Shown: positions 6,908-14,944, numbered from the stretch's first letter. The stretch is 29,684 bases of DNA from Nitrososphaerota archaeon (GCA_027886925.1 JAPCJN010000014.1:1-29684); one strand, 5' to 3'. Notes: generated by a model from the sequence alone, not told the origin. Program-made: numbers and translations.

Positions 6908-7204
6908 ATGTCTCAATTTCAGGCCCTCGTGAACATATTCGCCGAGTCGCCATCAATAGATGAGGTAGTGAAGGCCTTGTCCAAGCTGGACAACCTCGAG
7001 CAGGTCTACGAGGTGACCGGCGAATTCGATATCGTCGCTGTCGTCTCGGCACCCGACCTGGACAGTTTCAGGGATACCCTGACGAAAGAGATAATGAAAA
7101 TCAAGGGGGTAAAGAGCACGGTGAGTTCCGTCGTGCTGGACGAGCACAAGATACTACATCAAGTGGGGCGCCGAAAGAAATCTGCAGAAAGTCCTGGCCC
7201 TTGA
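6908..7204 (+). CDS. Stand-alone Lrp/AsnC ligand-binding (RAM) domain protein
   Basis: A 98-residue protein containing only the effector-binding RAM domain of the Lrp/AsnC family, without the DNA-binding helix-turn-helix. The alpha-beta pattern is typical: ALVNIFAESPSIDEVVKAL, LEQVYEVTGEFDIVAVVSA (the conserved VTG.FD..V strand), LDSFRDTLTKEIMKIKGVKST, then VLDEHKIL. Such proteins bind amino acids or small metabolites and associate into rings that can modulate full-length Lrp proteins. A longer GTG frame from 6839 exists, but I take ATG 6908 because AAGGAGA lies seven bases upstream and the RAM fold begins right after it. The last 15 residues (GRRKKSAESPGP) are a basic tail outside the domain. 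Confidence 0.85.
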   Translation: MSQFQALVNIFAESPSIDEVVKALSKLDNLEQVYEVTGEFDIVAVVSAPDLDSFRDTLTKEIMKIKGVKSTVSSVVLDEHKILHQVGRRKKSAESPGP

Positions 7205-7396
7205 CTTGCGCTCCGAAGATTGGAAAGACGTCGGAAGAGGCAGTCTCTTGATTGTGTCGTGCCCCTCCTCCCCTGACCGAGCTGGTTTCACCCTCGAAGG
7301 CTGCTGCTCGACTCGCGCGGGTCACTCTTGAGAGGCTTTGCAAGATAGCTTGTATCGATTACTGATCGTAAGCGGAGTTCATTCTAGGGCTATTTA

Positions 7397-7494
7397 TGGT
7401 GGGCCGGGAGAGAATTGAACTCTCGACCTCCGCCGTCTCGTGCCGCAGCATGCGGTGTCAGAGCGGCGTCCTAACCATGCTAGACGACCGGCCC
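7397..7494 (-). tRNA. tRNA-Val(GAC) with a 20-base intron and encoded CCA
   Basis: Reading the minus strand, acceptor GGGCCGG (7494-7488) pairs with CCGGCCC (7407-7401), A73 is 7400 and CCA is encoded at 7399-7397. The D arm is GTCT/GGAC, the T arm GAGAG-TTCAATT-CTCTC. Anticodon stem CCGCT pairs with GGCGG, closing a loop CTGACA+C that shows anticodon GAC with T33 and A37. The loop is interrupted after A37 by 20 bases at 7455-7436, the canonical archaeal 37/38 position. The intron contains CCGC...GCGG, a four-pair hairpin. The bulge-helix-bulge is not perfect by eye. Mature length is 75 without CCA. The D-arm sequence resembles archaeal valine tRNAs. Confidence 0.85.
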
Positions 7495-7520
7495 ACTGTT
7501 TTGTCAGCCGGCGAACTGCC

Positions 7521-7530
7521 GTTTTTATCC
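7521..7530 (-). promoter_or_regulatory. TATA box of tRNA-Val
   Basis: GGATAAAAAC on the minus strand is centred about 31 bases before tRNA base 1, giving a transcription start a few bases upstream of the mature 5' end. Confidence 0.55.
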
Positions 7531-7553
7531 TTGCTCCACGAGCGGGGCCAGCG

Positions 7554-7561
7554 CTTTTAAC
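7554..7561 (+). promoter_or_regulatory. TATA box, DUF1028 gene
   Basis: CTTTTAAC centred about 27 bases upstream of ATG 7584, with no Shine-Dalgarno, pointing to a leaderless mRNA. Confidence 0.5.
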
Positions 7562-7583
7562 TCATGTCGGCGCCGAGTTATCG

Positions 7584-8537
7584 ATGGAGACGAGTCCCCA
7601 AAGCGGAACCCAATCGATAGTCGCCGTAGACAGGAAATCCGGCGAGATGGGCGCGGCCGCTCTTTCCCAGTCGTTCTCGGTGGGCTCGAGGTCGATCTGG
7701 TCGGAGCCCGGGGTTGGGATCGTGGTCTCCCAAGGCACCGTCGAACCGAGCTACGGGCCTTTGGGGCTGATGCTGATGAAGGCGGGCAAGACTCCTGCTC
7801 AGGCCGTAAAATCGCTGCTGGCCACCGACCCCCGGCCCGGCATGAGACAGGTCATGATGATTGACTCCAGGGGCAGGACCGTGGCGCACACTGGTCAGAA
7901 CTGCCTCCCTGTGGCCGGGCATCTCGCCGGGAGAGGCTTTTGCGTCCAGGCGAACTTCGTCAACGCGAAGAGAGGATGGAGGTCGATGGCCGTCGCTTTT
8001 CGCGCGACCAAGGGAGGGCTGGCGGAGAGGCTCGTCTCGTCGCTCGAGGCCGGGGAGCAGGCAGCGAGGGGGGCCCGTAGGGGCGGCGCGTCAAAGTCTG
8101 CTGCGATCATCGTGGTGGCGACGAAGCAGAGCGTCTCGCCGTGGGAGGGAAGGGTCGTGGACCTGCGCGTCGAGAACGGGAACGCCCCGCTGAAAGAGCT
8201 GAGGGCTCTCTTGAAGGTCCAGGAAGCCCACGCCCGGACCATGGGAGCCCAGGGATTGTTTTCGAGAGGCGAGTTCGACCGGGGTGAAAAGGAGTTTTCA
8301 AAGGCGATTTCATTGGCCCCGGAAGACACCGAGCTGAGGCTTTGGTTTGCCCTAGGACTGATGAACCGAGGGGAAAAGACGAGGGGGGAGAAGATGTTGA
8401 GAAGCGCCATCGGGAAGGGGCAAGACTGGAAGGCCATACTTCGCGAGCTGGTCTCGCGTGGGATCGTCGACGAAGGGGCCAAGCCAGCCAAGGGGGCGAG
8501 CGAGAGGAAGAATGAGGCGGCGAAGGCTCCGACATAA
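7584..8537 (+). CDS. DUF1028 family (Ntn-hydrolase-like) protein
   Basis: A 317-residue protein. The first 210 residues match DUF1028: TQSIVAVDRKSGEMGAAALS, FSVGSRSIWSEPGVGIVVSQ, YGPLGLMLMKAGKTPAQAV, RQVMMIDSRGRTVAHTGQNC, AGHLAGRGFCVQANF and a helix LAERLVSSLEAGEQAARGARRGGASKSAAIIVV. The family has an Ntn-hydrolase-like fold; substrates are not established. The C-terminal 90 residues form helical repeats like a TPR (LFSRGEFDRGEKEFSKAISL, LWFALGLMNRGEKTRGEKML), as in longer DUF1028 members. The tail is Lys/Ala-rich. I chose ATG 7584 because the upstream frame runs through the tRNA and because TATA-like CTTTTAAC (7554-7561) sits 27 bases before it. Confidence 0.85.
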   Translation: METSPQSGTQSIVAVDRKSGEMGAAALSQSFSVGSRSIWSEPGVGIVVSQGTVEPSYGPLGLMLMKAGKTPAQAVKSLLATDPRPGMRQVMMIDSRGRTVAHTGQNCLPVAGHLAGRGFCVQANFVNAKRGWRSMAVAFRATKGGLAERLVSSLEAGEQAARGARRGGASKSAAIIVVATKQSVSPWEGRVVDLRVENGNAPLKELRALLKVQEAHARTMGAQGLFSRGEFDRGEKEFSKAISLAPEDTELRLWFALGLMNRGEKTRGEKMLRSAIGKGQDWKAILRELVSRGIVDEGAKPAKGASERKNEAAKAPT

Positions 8538-8549
8538 CCTGAAATATTT

Positions 8550-8556
8550 CATATAG
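8550..8556 (+). promoter_or_regulatory. TATA box, HMG-CoA reductase
   Basis: CATATAG (preceded by AATATTT at 8543-8549) is centred about 26 bases before ATG 8579, so the reductase mRNA is probably leaderless and separately transcribed from the DUF1028 gene. Confidence 0.5.
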
Positions 8557-8578
8557 TCTGGCGCGAAGGGACGAAAAG

Positions 8579-9847
8579 ATGCCAAAGTCTGAGCAACCCG
8601 GGTTCTACAAGCTCAGCCTCGCTGAGAGGGCGCAACTACTCCAGAAGCTCACCGGGCTGTCCGACGAAGAGGTAAAGACGCTCCAGGACACAGGCGGCCT
8701 GCCCAGCGAGGTCGCCGACAAGATGATCGAGAATGTCGTGGGCGGGATCACCCTGCCCCTCGGGATGGCCATGAACTTTCTGATAAACGGGAAGGACTAC
8801 ATCGTGCCGATGGCCATCGAGGAGCCGTCGGTCGTCGCTGCGGCGAGCAACGCGGCGAAGATTGCCAGAGTCAGGGGAGGGTTCAAGGTGACCAACACAG
8901 GCCCCGTCATGATAGGGCAGATCCAGACCGTCGAGGTGGGGGACCCGCAAGAGGCGAAGTCCAGGTTGTTGCTCCGAAAGGGCGAGATACTGGCCCTCGC
9001 CAACGAGCAGGACCCGTTGCTGGTCTCCCTCGGAGGGGGGGCGAAGGGGCTGCAGGTAAAGGTGATCGACTCGCTCAAGGGACCGATGGTAATCGTCGAG
9101 CTGTTCGTCGATTGCGGCGATGCGATGGGCGCGAACGCGGTGAACACGATGGCGGAAGCCGTCGCACCGCTGGTCGAGGAGATCACAGGGGGGAAGGTCT
9201 ACCTGAGGATCATCTCGAACCTTGCAGACAAGAGGTTGGTCAAGGCGACGGCCGTGTTCGAGAAGGAGGCCGTAGGAGGGGAGGAGGTGATCGACGGGAT
9301 CGTCTACGCCTACGCCTTCGCGGACGCTGACCCCTATCGCTGCGCGACCCACAACAAGGGGATTATGAACGGGGTTTCCGCCGTCGGGCTGGCTTGCGGG
9401 CAGGACACGAGGGCGCTCGAGGCCGGCGCGCACAGCTATGCCGCCCGTTCGGGCACATACAAGCCGTTGACGACCTGGAAGAAGAACGAGGAAGGGGACC
9501 TCGTGGGGACGCTGGAGATGCCGATGGCCGTGGGGCTGGTAGGAGGGGCGGCGAAGGTCCACCCCGCCGCGAAGGCCAACGTGAAGATCACGGGGGTCAA
9601 GACCGCGGTGGAGCTCGCAGAGTTGATGGGGGCGGTAGGCCTCGCCCAGAATTTCGCGGCTCTCCGCGCCCTCTCGGCGGAGGGCATTCAGAAAGGACAC
9701 ATGAAGCTGCACGCCCGCTCGCTTGCGATGAACGCCGGGGCGAAGGGGGACGCTGTCGACGTGGTCGCTCAGCGGATGATAAGCGAAAAGAAGATCAGGA
9801 TGGACAGGGCGAAGGAGATCCTGGACGAGCTCTCCAGAGAAAAATAG
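8579..9847 (+). CDS. mvaA: Hydroxymethylglutaryl-CoA reductase, class II
   Basis: Reduces HMG-CoA to mevalonate, the committed step to archaeal isoprenoid lipids. It has 422 residues, the usual class II length, and starts GFYKLSLAERAQLLQKL like Pseudomonas mevalonii MvaA. Catalytic positions are all present: Glu in EEPSVVAAAS (81-90), Lys260 in THNKGIMNG, Asp276 in ACGQD, and His374 in KGHMKLHAR. The nucleotide-site motif DAMGAN is at 181-186 and ENVVG at 51-55. Class II enzymes are typical of bacteria and among archaea of Thermoplasmatales and Archaeoglobus, while most other archaea use class I. In archaea lacking class I this enzyme is biosynthetic. Convergent with the membrane-protein operon; the two stops are only four bases apart. 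Confidence 0.95.
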   Translation: MPKSEQPGFYKLSLAERAQLLQKLTGLSDEEVKTLQDTGGLPSEVADKMIENVVGGITLPLGMAMNFLINGKDYIVPMAIEEPSVVAAASNAAKIARVRGGFKVTNTGPVMIGQIQTVEVGDPQEAKSRLLLRKGEILALANEQDPLLVSLGGGAKGLQVKVIDSLKGPMVIVELFVDCGDAMGANAVNTMAEAVAPLVEEITGGKVYLRIISNLADKRLVKATAVFEKEAVGGEEVIDGIVYAYAFADADPYRCATHNKGIMNGVSAVGLACGQDTRALEAGAHSYAARSGTYKPLTTWKKNEEGDLVGTLEMPMAVGLVGGAAKVHPAAKANVKITGVKTAVELAELMGAVGLAQNFAALRALSAEGIQKGHMKLHARSLAMNAGAKGDAVDVVAQRMISEKKIRMDRAKEILDELSREK

Positions 9848-9851
9848 GCGT

Positions 9852-10319
9852 CTACTGCGTGCCGCCCGACGCGAGAGGGCCGCCGGCCTTCGCGCCCGGG
9901 GCGACCTGCTTGCTTTTCCTCTGCCTCGCGTCGATAAAGTCCAAGATGAGGTATCCGTAGGATAGCGCGATGGCGAGGACTATCAGGAGGAGCAGCCCGG
10001 TCGATTCGACGCTCGTCGACCCGGACGAGCTGGGCAGGAGGAGGAAGAGATAGTAGAAGAAGCCCAAGCCGACCAGACCCCCGCCTATCTTGCCGAAGAG
10101 CCAGGGAAAATCGCCTTTCGAATAGCCGTTCTGCAAGAAGCCCGTGACCGCGAAGAGCGCGCCGAAGAGGATGAACGCCAGCCACCTCGAAGAGGACGGT
10201 GGGAGCGAGACATAGCTCGAAATAAGCGGCGAGAGATAATCCAGGGCCAGGGGAAGGACCACGCCGATGACCAAAAAGTCGAGCGCCGCTGACAACACGC
10301 CTCTTGCGATTTTCACCAA
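9852..10319 (-). CDS. Four-helix membrane protein, unknown
   Basis: A 155-residue integral membrane protein with about four hydrophobic segments: ALDFLVIGVVLPLALDYL, WLAFILFGALFAVTGFL, LVGLGFFYYLFLLLP and TGLLLLIVLAIALSYGYLILDF, then a charged Gly/Lys-rich cytoplasmic tail. The start is TTG at 10319 or the adjoining GTG at 10316. AAGGA about ten bases upstream, inside the end of the preceding gene, may serve as ribosome site. It lies six bases after that gene's stop, so the two form an operon and may form a complex. I recognise no family. Confidence 0.7.
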   Translation of the reverse strand: MVKIARGVLSAALDFLVIGVVLPLALDYLSPLISSYVSLPPSSSRWLAFILFGALFAVTGFLQNGYSKGDFPWLFGKIGGGLVGLGFFYYLFLLLPSSSGSTSVESTGLLLLIVLAIALSYGYLILDFIDARQRKSKQVAPGAKAGGPLASGGTQ

Positions 10320-10325
10320 ATCAGA

Positions 10326-10832
10326 TCATCCTTGCGCGAGGTTCACCGTGATCGACCAGAACCCTGCCTCCTGGAGGGTCATCTCGCCCCCACCGCTAAT
10401 CGTCTGGCCCTCCATCTGGGCGATTGCGCTGGAGGGTATGTCCACGGCGAGGACGACGGCTCCGGATTGGAATGGCGCCAGGTCCGTGCTCGCCGTCGGC
10501 GTTTGGTAGACGCTCTTGCCGTTCACCATCAGGCTTAGCGAGAGGCTGACGGTCGCCGGGAGGAGCCAGTTGTTGAAGGCGGGGACAGAGACGGTGTGCT
10601 CACCCGAGATTGTCGAGGACGATGTCAAGAACTGCAGTTGGGAGTTGACCGACTGGAGGTCCACGCCGAGGCCGACTTCGTTTCGGGGGGCCATCTGGGG
10701 GGTTATGGCGCCCAAGATAGGGGCGGCTACGATCAGGAGGATGAGCCCCTCGACGATCAGGGAGGCTCCCCTGAAGGTGTACTTGGCCGTTCGAATCCAG
10801 TTCAGCGGTCTCGGTGCCTCCCTACCTACCAT
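10326..10832 (-). CDS. Single-span membrane protein with outer beta domain, unknown
   Basis: A 168-residue protein. A cytoplasmic N-terminus of about 25 residues (PRPLNWIRTAKYTFRG) precedes one hydrophobic segment (ASLIVEGLILLIVAAPILGAI), followed by a Ser/Thr/Val-rich extracellular domain with alternating beta pattern (HTVSVPAF, ATVSLSLSLMVNGKSVYQT, AVVLAVDIPSS, GFWSITVNLA). This resembles proteins whose outer domain has an immunoglobulin-like fold. It is co-encoded with the four-helix protein downstream. AT-rich TTTAGTAA lies 13-20 bases before the ATG, close for a TATA box, so the start may be a little further in. Confidence 0.7.
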   Translation of the reverse strand: MVGREAPRPLNWIRTAKYTFRGASLIVEGLILLIVAAPILGAITPQMAPRNEVGLGVDLQSVNSQLQFLTSSSTISGEHTVSVPAFNNWLLPATVSLSLSLMVNGKSVYQTPTASTDLAPFQSGAVVLAVDIPSSAIAQMEGQTISGGGEMTLQEAGFWSITVNLAQG

Positions 10833-10952
10833 CGTGCTCCGCCATTACTAAACGCGCGCCCGTGCTCGGGGCGGCCGGCGTCGCCCTTCTGCTTCGGGAC
10901 GTGGCCTCGGTGATTCCACTTAAAATAGCTCCCGCGAAGCGATGCGAGAAGA

Positions 10953-11903
10953 TTGCAAAGTACGGGCCAGCTGATAACGGACGGGCTCACGAAGCAGTAC
11001 GGGAAGAAGACGAAGGCCCTTCAGGGGGTGAGCTTTTCGGTCCCCTCCTCCGGGATATTCGCCCTGATAGGGCGGAACGGCGCCGGGAAGACGACACTGG
11101 TCCGCATCCTGGCGACGGAACTCGCCCCTACCTCCGGGAGCGCCTCCATCAACGGGATCGACGTCGTCCGCGACGACAAGAGGCTCAGGGAAAGGATTGC
11201 GATCGTCCCCCAGGAGGCGAGGACCGTCTCGTGGATGACCCCGAAGCAGACGACCGTCGCATACCTGATGTGGAGGGGGTTCGGCTACTCGGAGGCGAAG
11301 AAGAGGGCGGACGAGGCTCTGGCGAGGCTGAAGCTCGAGAAGGTCGCCGACACCCTCAACCGCTCGCTCTCTGGGGGCACGAAGAGGAAGGTCCTCGCCG
11401 CGACGGTGCTCGCGTCCGAGGCGGACGTCATCTTCCTGGACGAGCCTACGACGGGTCTCGACCCGATATCCCGCAAGGATTTTTGGGTGATCCTCGAAGA
11501 GCTCGCGAAAGAGCGCTTCATCGTCCTCACCACTCACTATCTGGAGGAGGCGGAGACGCTCGCCGACTCCCTGGCGGTCTTGGGCGAGGGGCGCCTCGTG
11601 GCGAGCGGCTCGGTCGCGTCCATCCGGGGCATGATAAGGCATCAGTATAGCATCAAGCTCCCGCCCCAGGCCCAGGTCCCGGGCGTCACCCAGGGCGAGG
11701 TGATGACGGGCAAGAACGGGGTGGTCCAGATCCTGACAAACGAGGATGAGGCTTTCACCATTTCGAAGAAGCTCTCAGAGACAGGCACGAGGTTCTCCAT
11801 AGCCCCGGTCTCGCTAGACGACATCTTCTTCCAACTCGTGGGAGAGTCGACCCAGGGAGACGATGACTCGGGCGAGGGCAGGGGGTCGGGGTGGATGAGC
11901 TGA
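10953..11903 (+). CDS. ABC transporter ATP-binding protein (second exporter)
   Basis: A 316-residue ATPase of the ABC-2/DrrA type. Walker A is GRNGAGKTT, the Q-loop IAIVPQEA, the signature LSGGT, Walker B VIFLDEPTTGLD, and the switch histidine lies in LTTHYLEEAETL. After the nucleotide-binding domain comes the DrrA-like C-terminal domain (RHQYSIKLPP..., ILTNEDEAFTISKKL, VSLDDIFFQLVG), then an acidic Gly/Ser tail. The start is TTG at 10953; a TATA-like CTTAAAAT at about 10918-10925 lies 30 bases upstream, suggesting a leaderless mRNA. The permease follows one base after the stop. Confidence 0.9.
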   Translation: MQSTGQLITDGLTKQYGKKTKALQGVSFSVPSSGIFALIGRNGAGKTTLVRILATELAPTSGSASINGIDVVRDDKRLRERIAIVPQEARTVSWMTPKQTTVAYLMWRGFGYSEAKKRADEALARLKLEKVADTLNRSLSGGTKRKVLAATVLASEADVIFLDEPTTGLDPISRKDFWVILEELAKERFIVLTTHYLEEAETLADSLAVLGEGRLVASGSVASIRGMIRHQYSIKLPPQAQVPGVTQGEVMTGKNGVVQILTNEDEAFTISKKLSETGTRFSIAPVSLDDIFFQLVGESTQGDDDSGEGRGSGWMS

Positions 11904-11904
11904 G

Positions 11905-12648
11905 TTGAGGAGGAGCTACGCGAGCCAGCTCGCCGCCGCGATCCTGGTCAACGCGGTCTACGAGATGAAGAACTATCCCATCGTCCTCGTCACCACTGTG
12001 CTCTCCCCTCTCTCTTTCCTCGTGGTGATAACTTTCGTGAGCCAAGGGAGCCTGCTCGGCGTCGCGATAATCGGCGGCCTGATAATGAGCATGTTCCAGA
12101 GCGGGACGGCGCTTCAGGGGGACATCTCGCACCTGAAGAACGACTTTAAGCTCCAGGACATGCTCGTCAGCTCCCCCGCGTCCCCCACGGTCTACGTCCT
12201 GGGGATGGCGATGTCGGAGATAATCTACAACTCGCCGGCTCTGGTCATCCTGACGGCCTTGGCGGAGGTCTACATCCAACCCAGCGCGTTCCAGGCCCTG
12301 GAGCTGACCGGCGCCCTCGCCCTCATGTTCGTGGTGTCGATAACGATAGGCTTCATGTTCGCGACGATCTCGAGCGACATCGTCCAGAGTTTCGCCTTCT
12401 CGAGGCTCCTTACCACGCTGTTCACGACGATCACCCCGGTCTACTACCCGATAACCTACATCCCTCTCCCCTACAGGTACCTGGCTTACCTCTCGCCGAC
12501 GACATACGACGCCGAGATAATGCAGTCTGCGATCGGATACCTCAAGCTATCATCGGCGTTGATAATCACCGATTGGGTCATACTCGTCGGGGTCGCCGCA
12601 GCCCTGCTCGTCTTCACCTCAAAAAGGGCGAGATGGAAGGAAGTCTGA
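11905..12648 (+). CDS. ABC-2 type transporter permease (second exporter)
   Basis: A 247-residue permease with six hydrophobic segments: YPIVLVTTVLSPLSFLVVITF, LLGVAIIGGLIMSMFQSG, SEIIYNSPALVILTALAEVY, ALELTGALALMFVVSITIGF, LLTTLFTTITPVYYPITYI and DWVILVGVAAALLVF. The conserved loop NDFKLQDMLVSSP after segment 2 and PVYYPITYIPLPYRYLAYLSPTTY before the last segment are typical of ABC-2 exporters. The start is TTG at 11905, just after the ATPase TGA. With no independent promoter visible, translation is likely coupled. The substrate is unknown. Confidence 0.88.
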   Translation: MRRSYASQLAAAILVNAVYEMKNYPIVLVTTVLSPLSFLVVITFVSQGSLLGVAIIGGLIMSMFQSGTALQGDISHLKNDFKLQDMLVSSPASPTVYVLGMAMSEIIYNSPALVILTALAEVYIQPSAFQALELTGALALMFVVSITIGFMFATISSDIVQSFAFSRLLTTLFTTITPVYYPITYIPLPYRYLAYLSPTTYDAEIMQSAIGYLKLSSALIITDWVILVGVAAALLVFTSKRARWKEV

Positions 12649-12701
12649 CAAGCGAGGAAGGGCAATCCTTTAACCGCCTTGGCTCCCAATCCAAGACCGG
12701 G

Positions 12702-13478
12702 TTGCCGGAGCGACCATATCAGACCGACGCGTATGAAGGGATGCTAGCCGAGACGGTGGTGATAAAGGGACACGGTGACGATTACATCAACGCCTATTTC
12801 GCGCGCCCCCTGGGTCGGGGTCCGTTTCCTGGCGTCGTAGTGATCCACCACATGCCCGGCTGGGACGAGTGGTATCGAGAGGCTGCGCGCAGGTTCGCCC
12901 ACCACGGATACCTGGCCCTGAGCCCAAACCTCTACTTCCGGGCCGGACACAGTTCTCCCGAAGACGTGGCCGCCAAGGTCCGCGCGGCAGGCGGGGTACC
13001 CGACGACCAGGTGGTCGGCGACGTCAAGGGAGCGATAGAATTCTTGGATGCCTCGCCGACGAGCGACGGCAAGATCGGCGCTTTCGGGACCTGCTCGGGA
13101 GGGCGACAGACCTTCCTGGTTGCCTGCAAGACCAGGCGATTGAGCGCCGCGGTCGACTGCTGGGGAGGGCGAGTAGTGATGGCCCCGAACGAGTTGAATC
13201 CCAAGAACCCGGTTGCGCCGATAGGCTACACAAAGGACCTTTCGTGCCCACTGCTGGGCCTTTTCGGGGAGGAGGACCAGTCCCCGTCGCCTCAGCAGGT
13301 CGCCCAGCACGAGCAGGAGCTGAAGAAATTCGGGAAGGATTATGAGTTCCACACATATCCGAAGGCGGGCCACGCCTTCTTCGACTACAACAGGCCTTCC
13401 TACAGGCAGGAGCAGGCGGTGGACGGATGGAAGAAGATTTTCGCCTTCCTTGAGAAGAACCTGGGGACGCCTCCGTGA
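12702..13478 (+). CDS. Dienelactone hydrolase family protein
   Basis: Alpha/beta hydrolase of the dienelactone hydrolase type. It shows VVVIHHMPGWDEW (oxyanion region), a nucleophile elbow in IGAFGTCSGGRQTFLVA where Cys stands in G-T-C-S-G-G as in DLH, an acid in LLGLFGEEDQSP, and the catalytic His in AGHAFFDY. The catalytic set is thus Cys-Asp/Glu-His. The frame is open to 12573 inside the permease gene, but TATA-like CCTTTAAC at 12667-12674 and the family's usual N-terminus (PYQTDAYEGMLAETV) favour TTG 12702; ATG 12741 is the alternative. The substrate is unknown; family members hydrolyse esters and lactones. Confidence 0.85.
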   Translation: MPERPYQTDAYEGMLAETVVIKGHGDDYINAYFARPLGRGPFPGVVVIHHMPGWDEWYREAARRFAHHGYLALSPNLYFRAGHSSPEDVAAKVRAAGGVPDDQVVGDVKGAIEFLDASPTSDGKIGAFGTCSGGRQTFLVACKTRRLSAAVDCWGGRVVMAPNELNPKNPVAPIGYTKDLSCPLLGLFGEEDQSPSPQQVAQHEQELKKFGKDYEFHTYPKAGHAFFDYNRPSYRQEQAVDGWKKIFAFLEKNLGTPP

Positions 13479-13531
13479 CTAGCTTGCTCAGCGGAAACGA
13501 ATTTTTAGTCCGGCACATGGCGAGGGGGCGC

Positions 13532-13837
13532 ATGTGTACCGGGATAGTGCAGAGACCAAAGATTTCGGGCGCGGGTAAAGGCCCCCAGGGGTGGTTCCCG
13601 CTGGACAGCGCGAGCGTCACCTACGACTGCTCTTACCACACGTCGATGTCTCAAGGCGTGAACATCGACTTCTTCAACGAGGCAGAAGGGCCGAGCGCGA
13701 GGGTGGCGGTCGAGCTCAGCCCAACGTCGGCGATGGAGCTGGTGCACGCGATCCTCGAGTCCCTCTACAAGGGAGGAATAGACCCCGGTGAGGCCGCCCT
13801 CGCAGCAGTGCCGACGACGACGACGACAACGCCCTGA
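13532..13837 (+). CDS. DUF6295-like small protein
   Basis: A 101-residue protein starting MCTGIV. The body GPQGWFPLDSASVTYDCSYH, then VNIDFFNEAEGPSARVAVELS, SAMELVHAILESLYKGG matches my memory of the small uncharacterised DUF6295 group. The last residues are a run of Thr (AAVPTTTTTTP) encoded by an ACG/ACA repeat, outside the fold. I choose ATG 13532 over upstream ATGs because TATA-like AATTTTTA (13500-13507) lies 28 bases before it and because MCTGI is the conserved beginning. Cysteine at position 2 could become N-terminal after Met removal. Confidence 0.7.
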   Translation: MCTGIVQRPKISGAGKGPQGWFPLDSASVTYDCSYHTSMSQGVNIDFFNEAEGPSARVAVELSPTSAMELVHAILESLYKGGIDPGEAALAAVPTTTTTTP

Positions 13838-13901
13838 TCTTCGGCCTTGGCCGGTCCCCGTCGGTCCGTTCTGGAAACCAAAAGCTCGAAGGGATCAGGG
13901 C

Positions 13902-14705
13902 CTACATCGGAACGCTTTTTCCATCCTTCGAAGTGAATTGTTGGGGGGCCCAGACGACGAGATCCTCGACGATGATTCTCTCGAATGATTGGCTTCCCCT
14001 TTCCGCGACGATCATTTCTATGATCCTTTTTTCCACTTTTTCAGGCACCGGCGACTCGACCCCGAGCAGTTGGCGCCTTTTCCTGAGGGCCTCCTCAAGA
14101 GTCACCGTGACGACCTCGTCACGTATCCTCTCAGTCCTCGTAGGCGGCACCTCGTTCCTTATCTCGAATTCGTTCTGCCACCTTCTTGCGGCCCTCCTCA
14201 GCCCTTCGATGTCGACCGGATACCCCATCTCCGACCTGAGACGGGTGTAGAGCAGCTGCACTCCGCTAGGTTCTTGGTCCTTCCAGTTCCCTCCCTCTCC
14301 GATTCCGTTCCGCTCGCGCAACAGGGACACGACCGCATTCTTCGTGACCCTCCCCACCTCCCTCATGTAGTTTCGCCAGTCAGGGACGACATGCAGGACG
14401 TGGATCGCCATCGCCGCGTCGAACGATCCATCCCGGAACGGGAGGTGGTGCATGTCGGCCAGCACCAAATCCTTGACGCCCTTCTGCAAGGCCCTAGCCA
14501 TCATCCCTCGCGATATGTCTATCCCGACGACGTCGAAGCCCAGGTCCATGAGAGGCTTCGCGAACCGTCCCGTCCCGACGCCCACTTCGAGGACCGTCTC
14601 GTACCCCTTCAGGGCCCCTTCTACTGCCCTGACTTCCGCGTCGGTAGCGGGTTCGCGCGTGGAGTCGTAGAAGTTCGAGATCCTGTCGAATTCAGCCTCG
14701 ACCAT
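13902..14705 (-). CDS. Class I SAM-dependent methyltransferase
   Basis: A 267-residue cytoplasmic methyltransferase of the Methyltransf_11 type. Motif I VLEVGVGTGRFAKPL (38-52) binds AdoMet, then VVGIDISRGMM (acidic end of strand 2), LVLADMHHLPFRDGSFDAAMA (motifs II/III) and VLHVVPDW. The C-terminal part is a charged helical domain (RTERIRDEVVTVTLEEALRKRR) of the sort seen in ubiquinone/menaquinone-type or small-molecule methyltransferases. The substrate cannot be told. The minus-strand TATA-like GATTTAAC (14728-14735) is 26 bases from the ATG, so it is probably leaderless. Convergent with the DUF6295-like gene. Confidence 0.88.
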   Translation of the reverse strand: MVEAEFDRISNFYDSTREPATDAEVRAVEGALKGYETVLEVGVGTGRFAKPLMDLGFDVVGIDISRGMMARALQKGVKDLVLADMHHLPFRDGSFDAAMAIHVLHVVPDWRNYMREVGRVTKNAVVSLLRERNGIGEGGNWKDQEPSGVQLLYTRLRSEMGYPVDIEGLRRAARRWQNEFEIRNEVPPTRTERIRDEVVTVTLEEALRKRRQLLGVESPVPEKVEKRIIEMIVAERGSQSFERIIVEDLVVWAPQQFTSKDGKSVPM

Positions 14706-14776
14706 GTGAGGTGATTGGGTTCGCCGTGTTAAATCGGTTTTCCTCGCCGTGACTCCGGGCCCATTATAGCAAAGGA

Positions 14777-14944
14777 ATGGGACTTAACTCCCATGCGACC
14801 ACGGAAGCGTCGAAGTTTTGCGACGTCCTGCCGCCGATGACCGCTACTGGAAGGTATTGCTCTCCGCCGGGCCATGTTTTTACGTCCGCCGATGACGTCG
14901 AAGAAAAATGGCTGAAGCGCACTGCCATCGCGGCGGGGCCCTGA
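14777..14944 (+). CDS. Possible 55-residue protein, unknown
   Basis: An ATG frame of 55 residues in the gap between the methyltransferase and the zinc-finger gene (MGLNSHATTEASKFCDVLPP, later GRYCSPPGHVFTS and DDVEEKWLKRTA). About two thirds of codons end in G or C, lower than in firm neighbours (about 85-90%). It has two cysteines and two histidines (C-D, C-S-P-P-G-H) but no clean zinc knuckle. Its promoter is unclear, since the AT-rich CCATTATAG lies only about 12 bases upstream. I list it because the gap otherwise has nothing; it may be spurious or a remnant. Confidence 0.25.
   Translation: MGLNSHATTEASKFCDVLPPMTATGRYCSPPGHVFTSADDVEEKWLKRTAIAAGP

Noticed and set aside
7397..7494. Class II tRNA (Leu/Ser) with long variable arm
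   Set aside because: The extra bases fit a 37/38 intron; the only T33-anticodon combination compatible with the stems is GAC, and the variable loop is then a normal five bases.
8636..9712. 358-residue minus-strand frame opposite HMG-CoA reductase
   Set aside because: Shadow of a gene with all catalytic residues; the translation has no recognisable motif.
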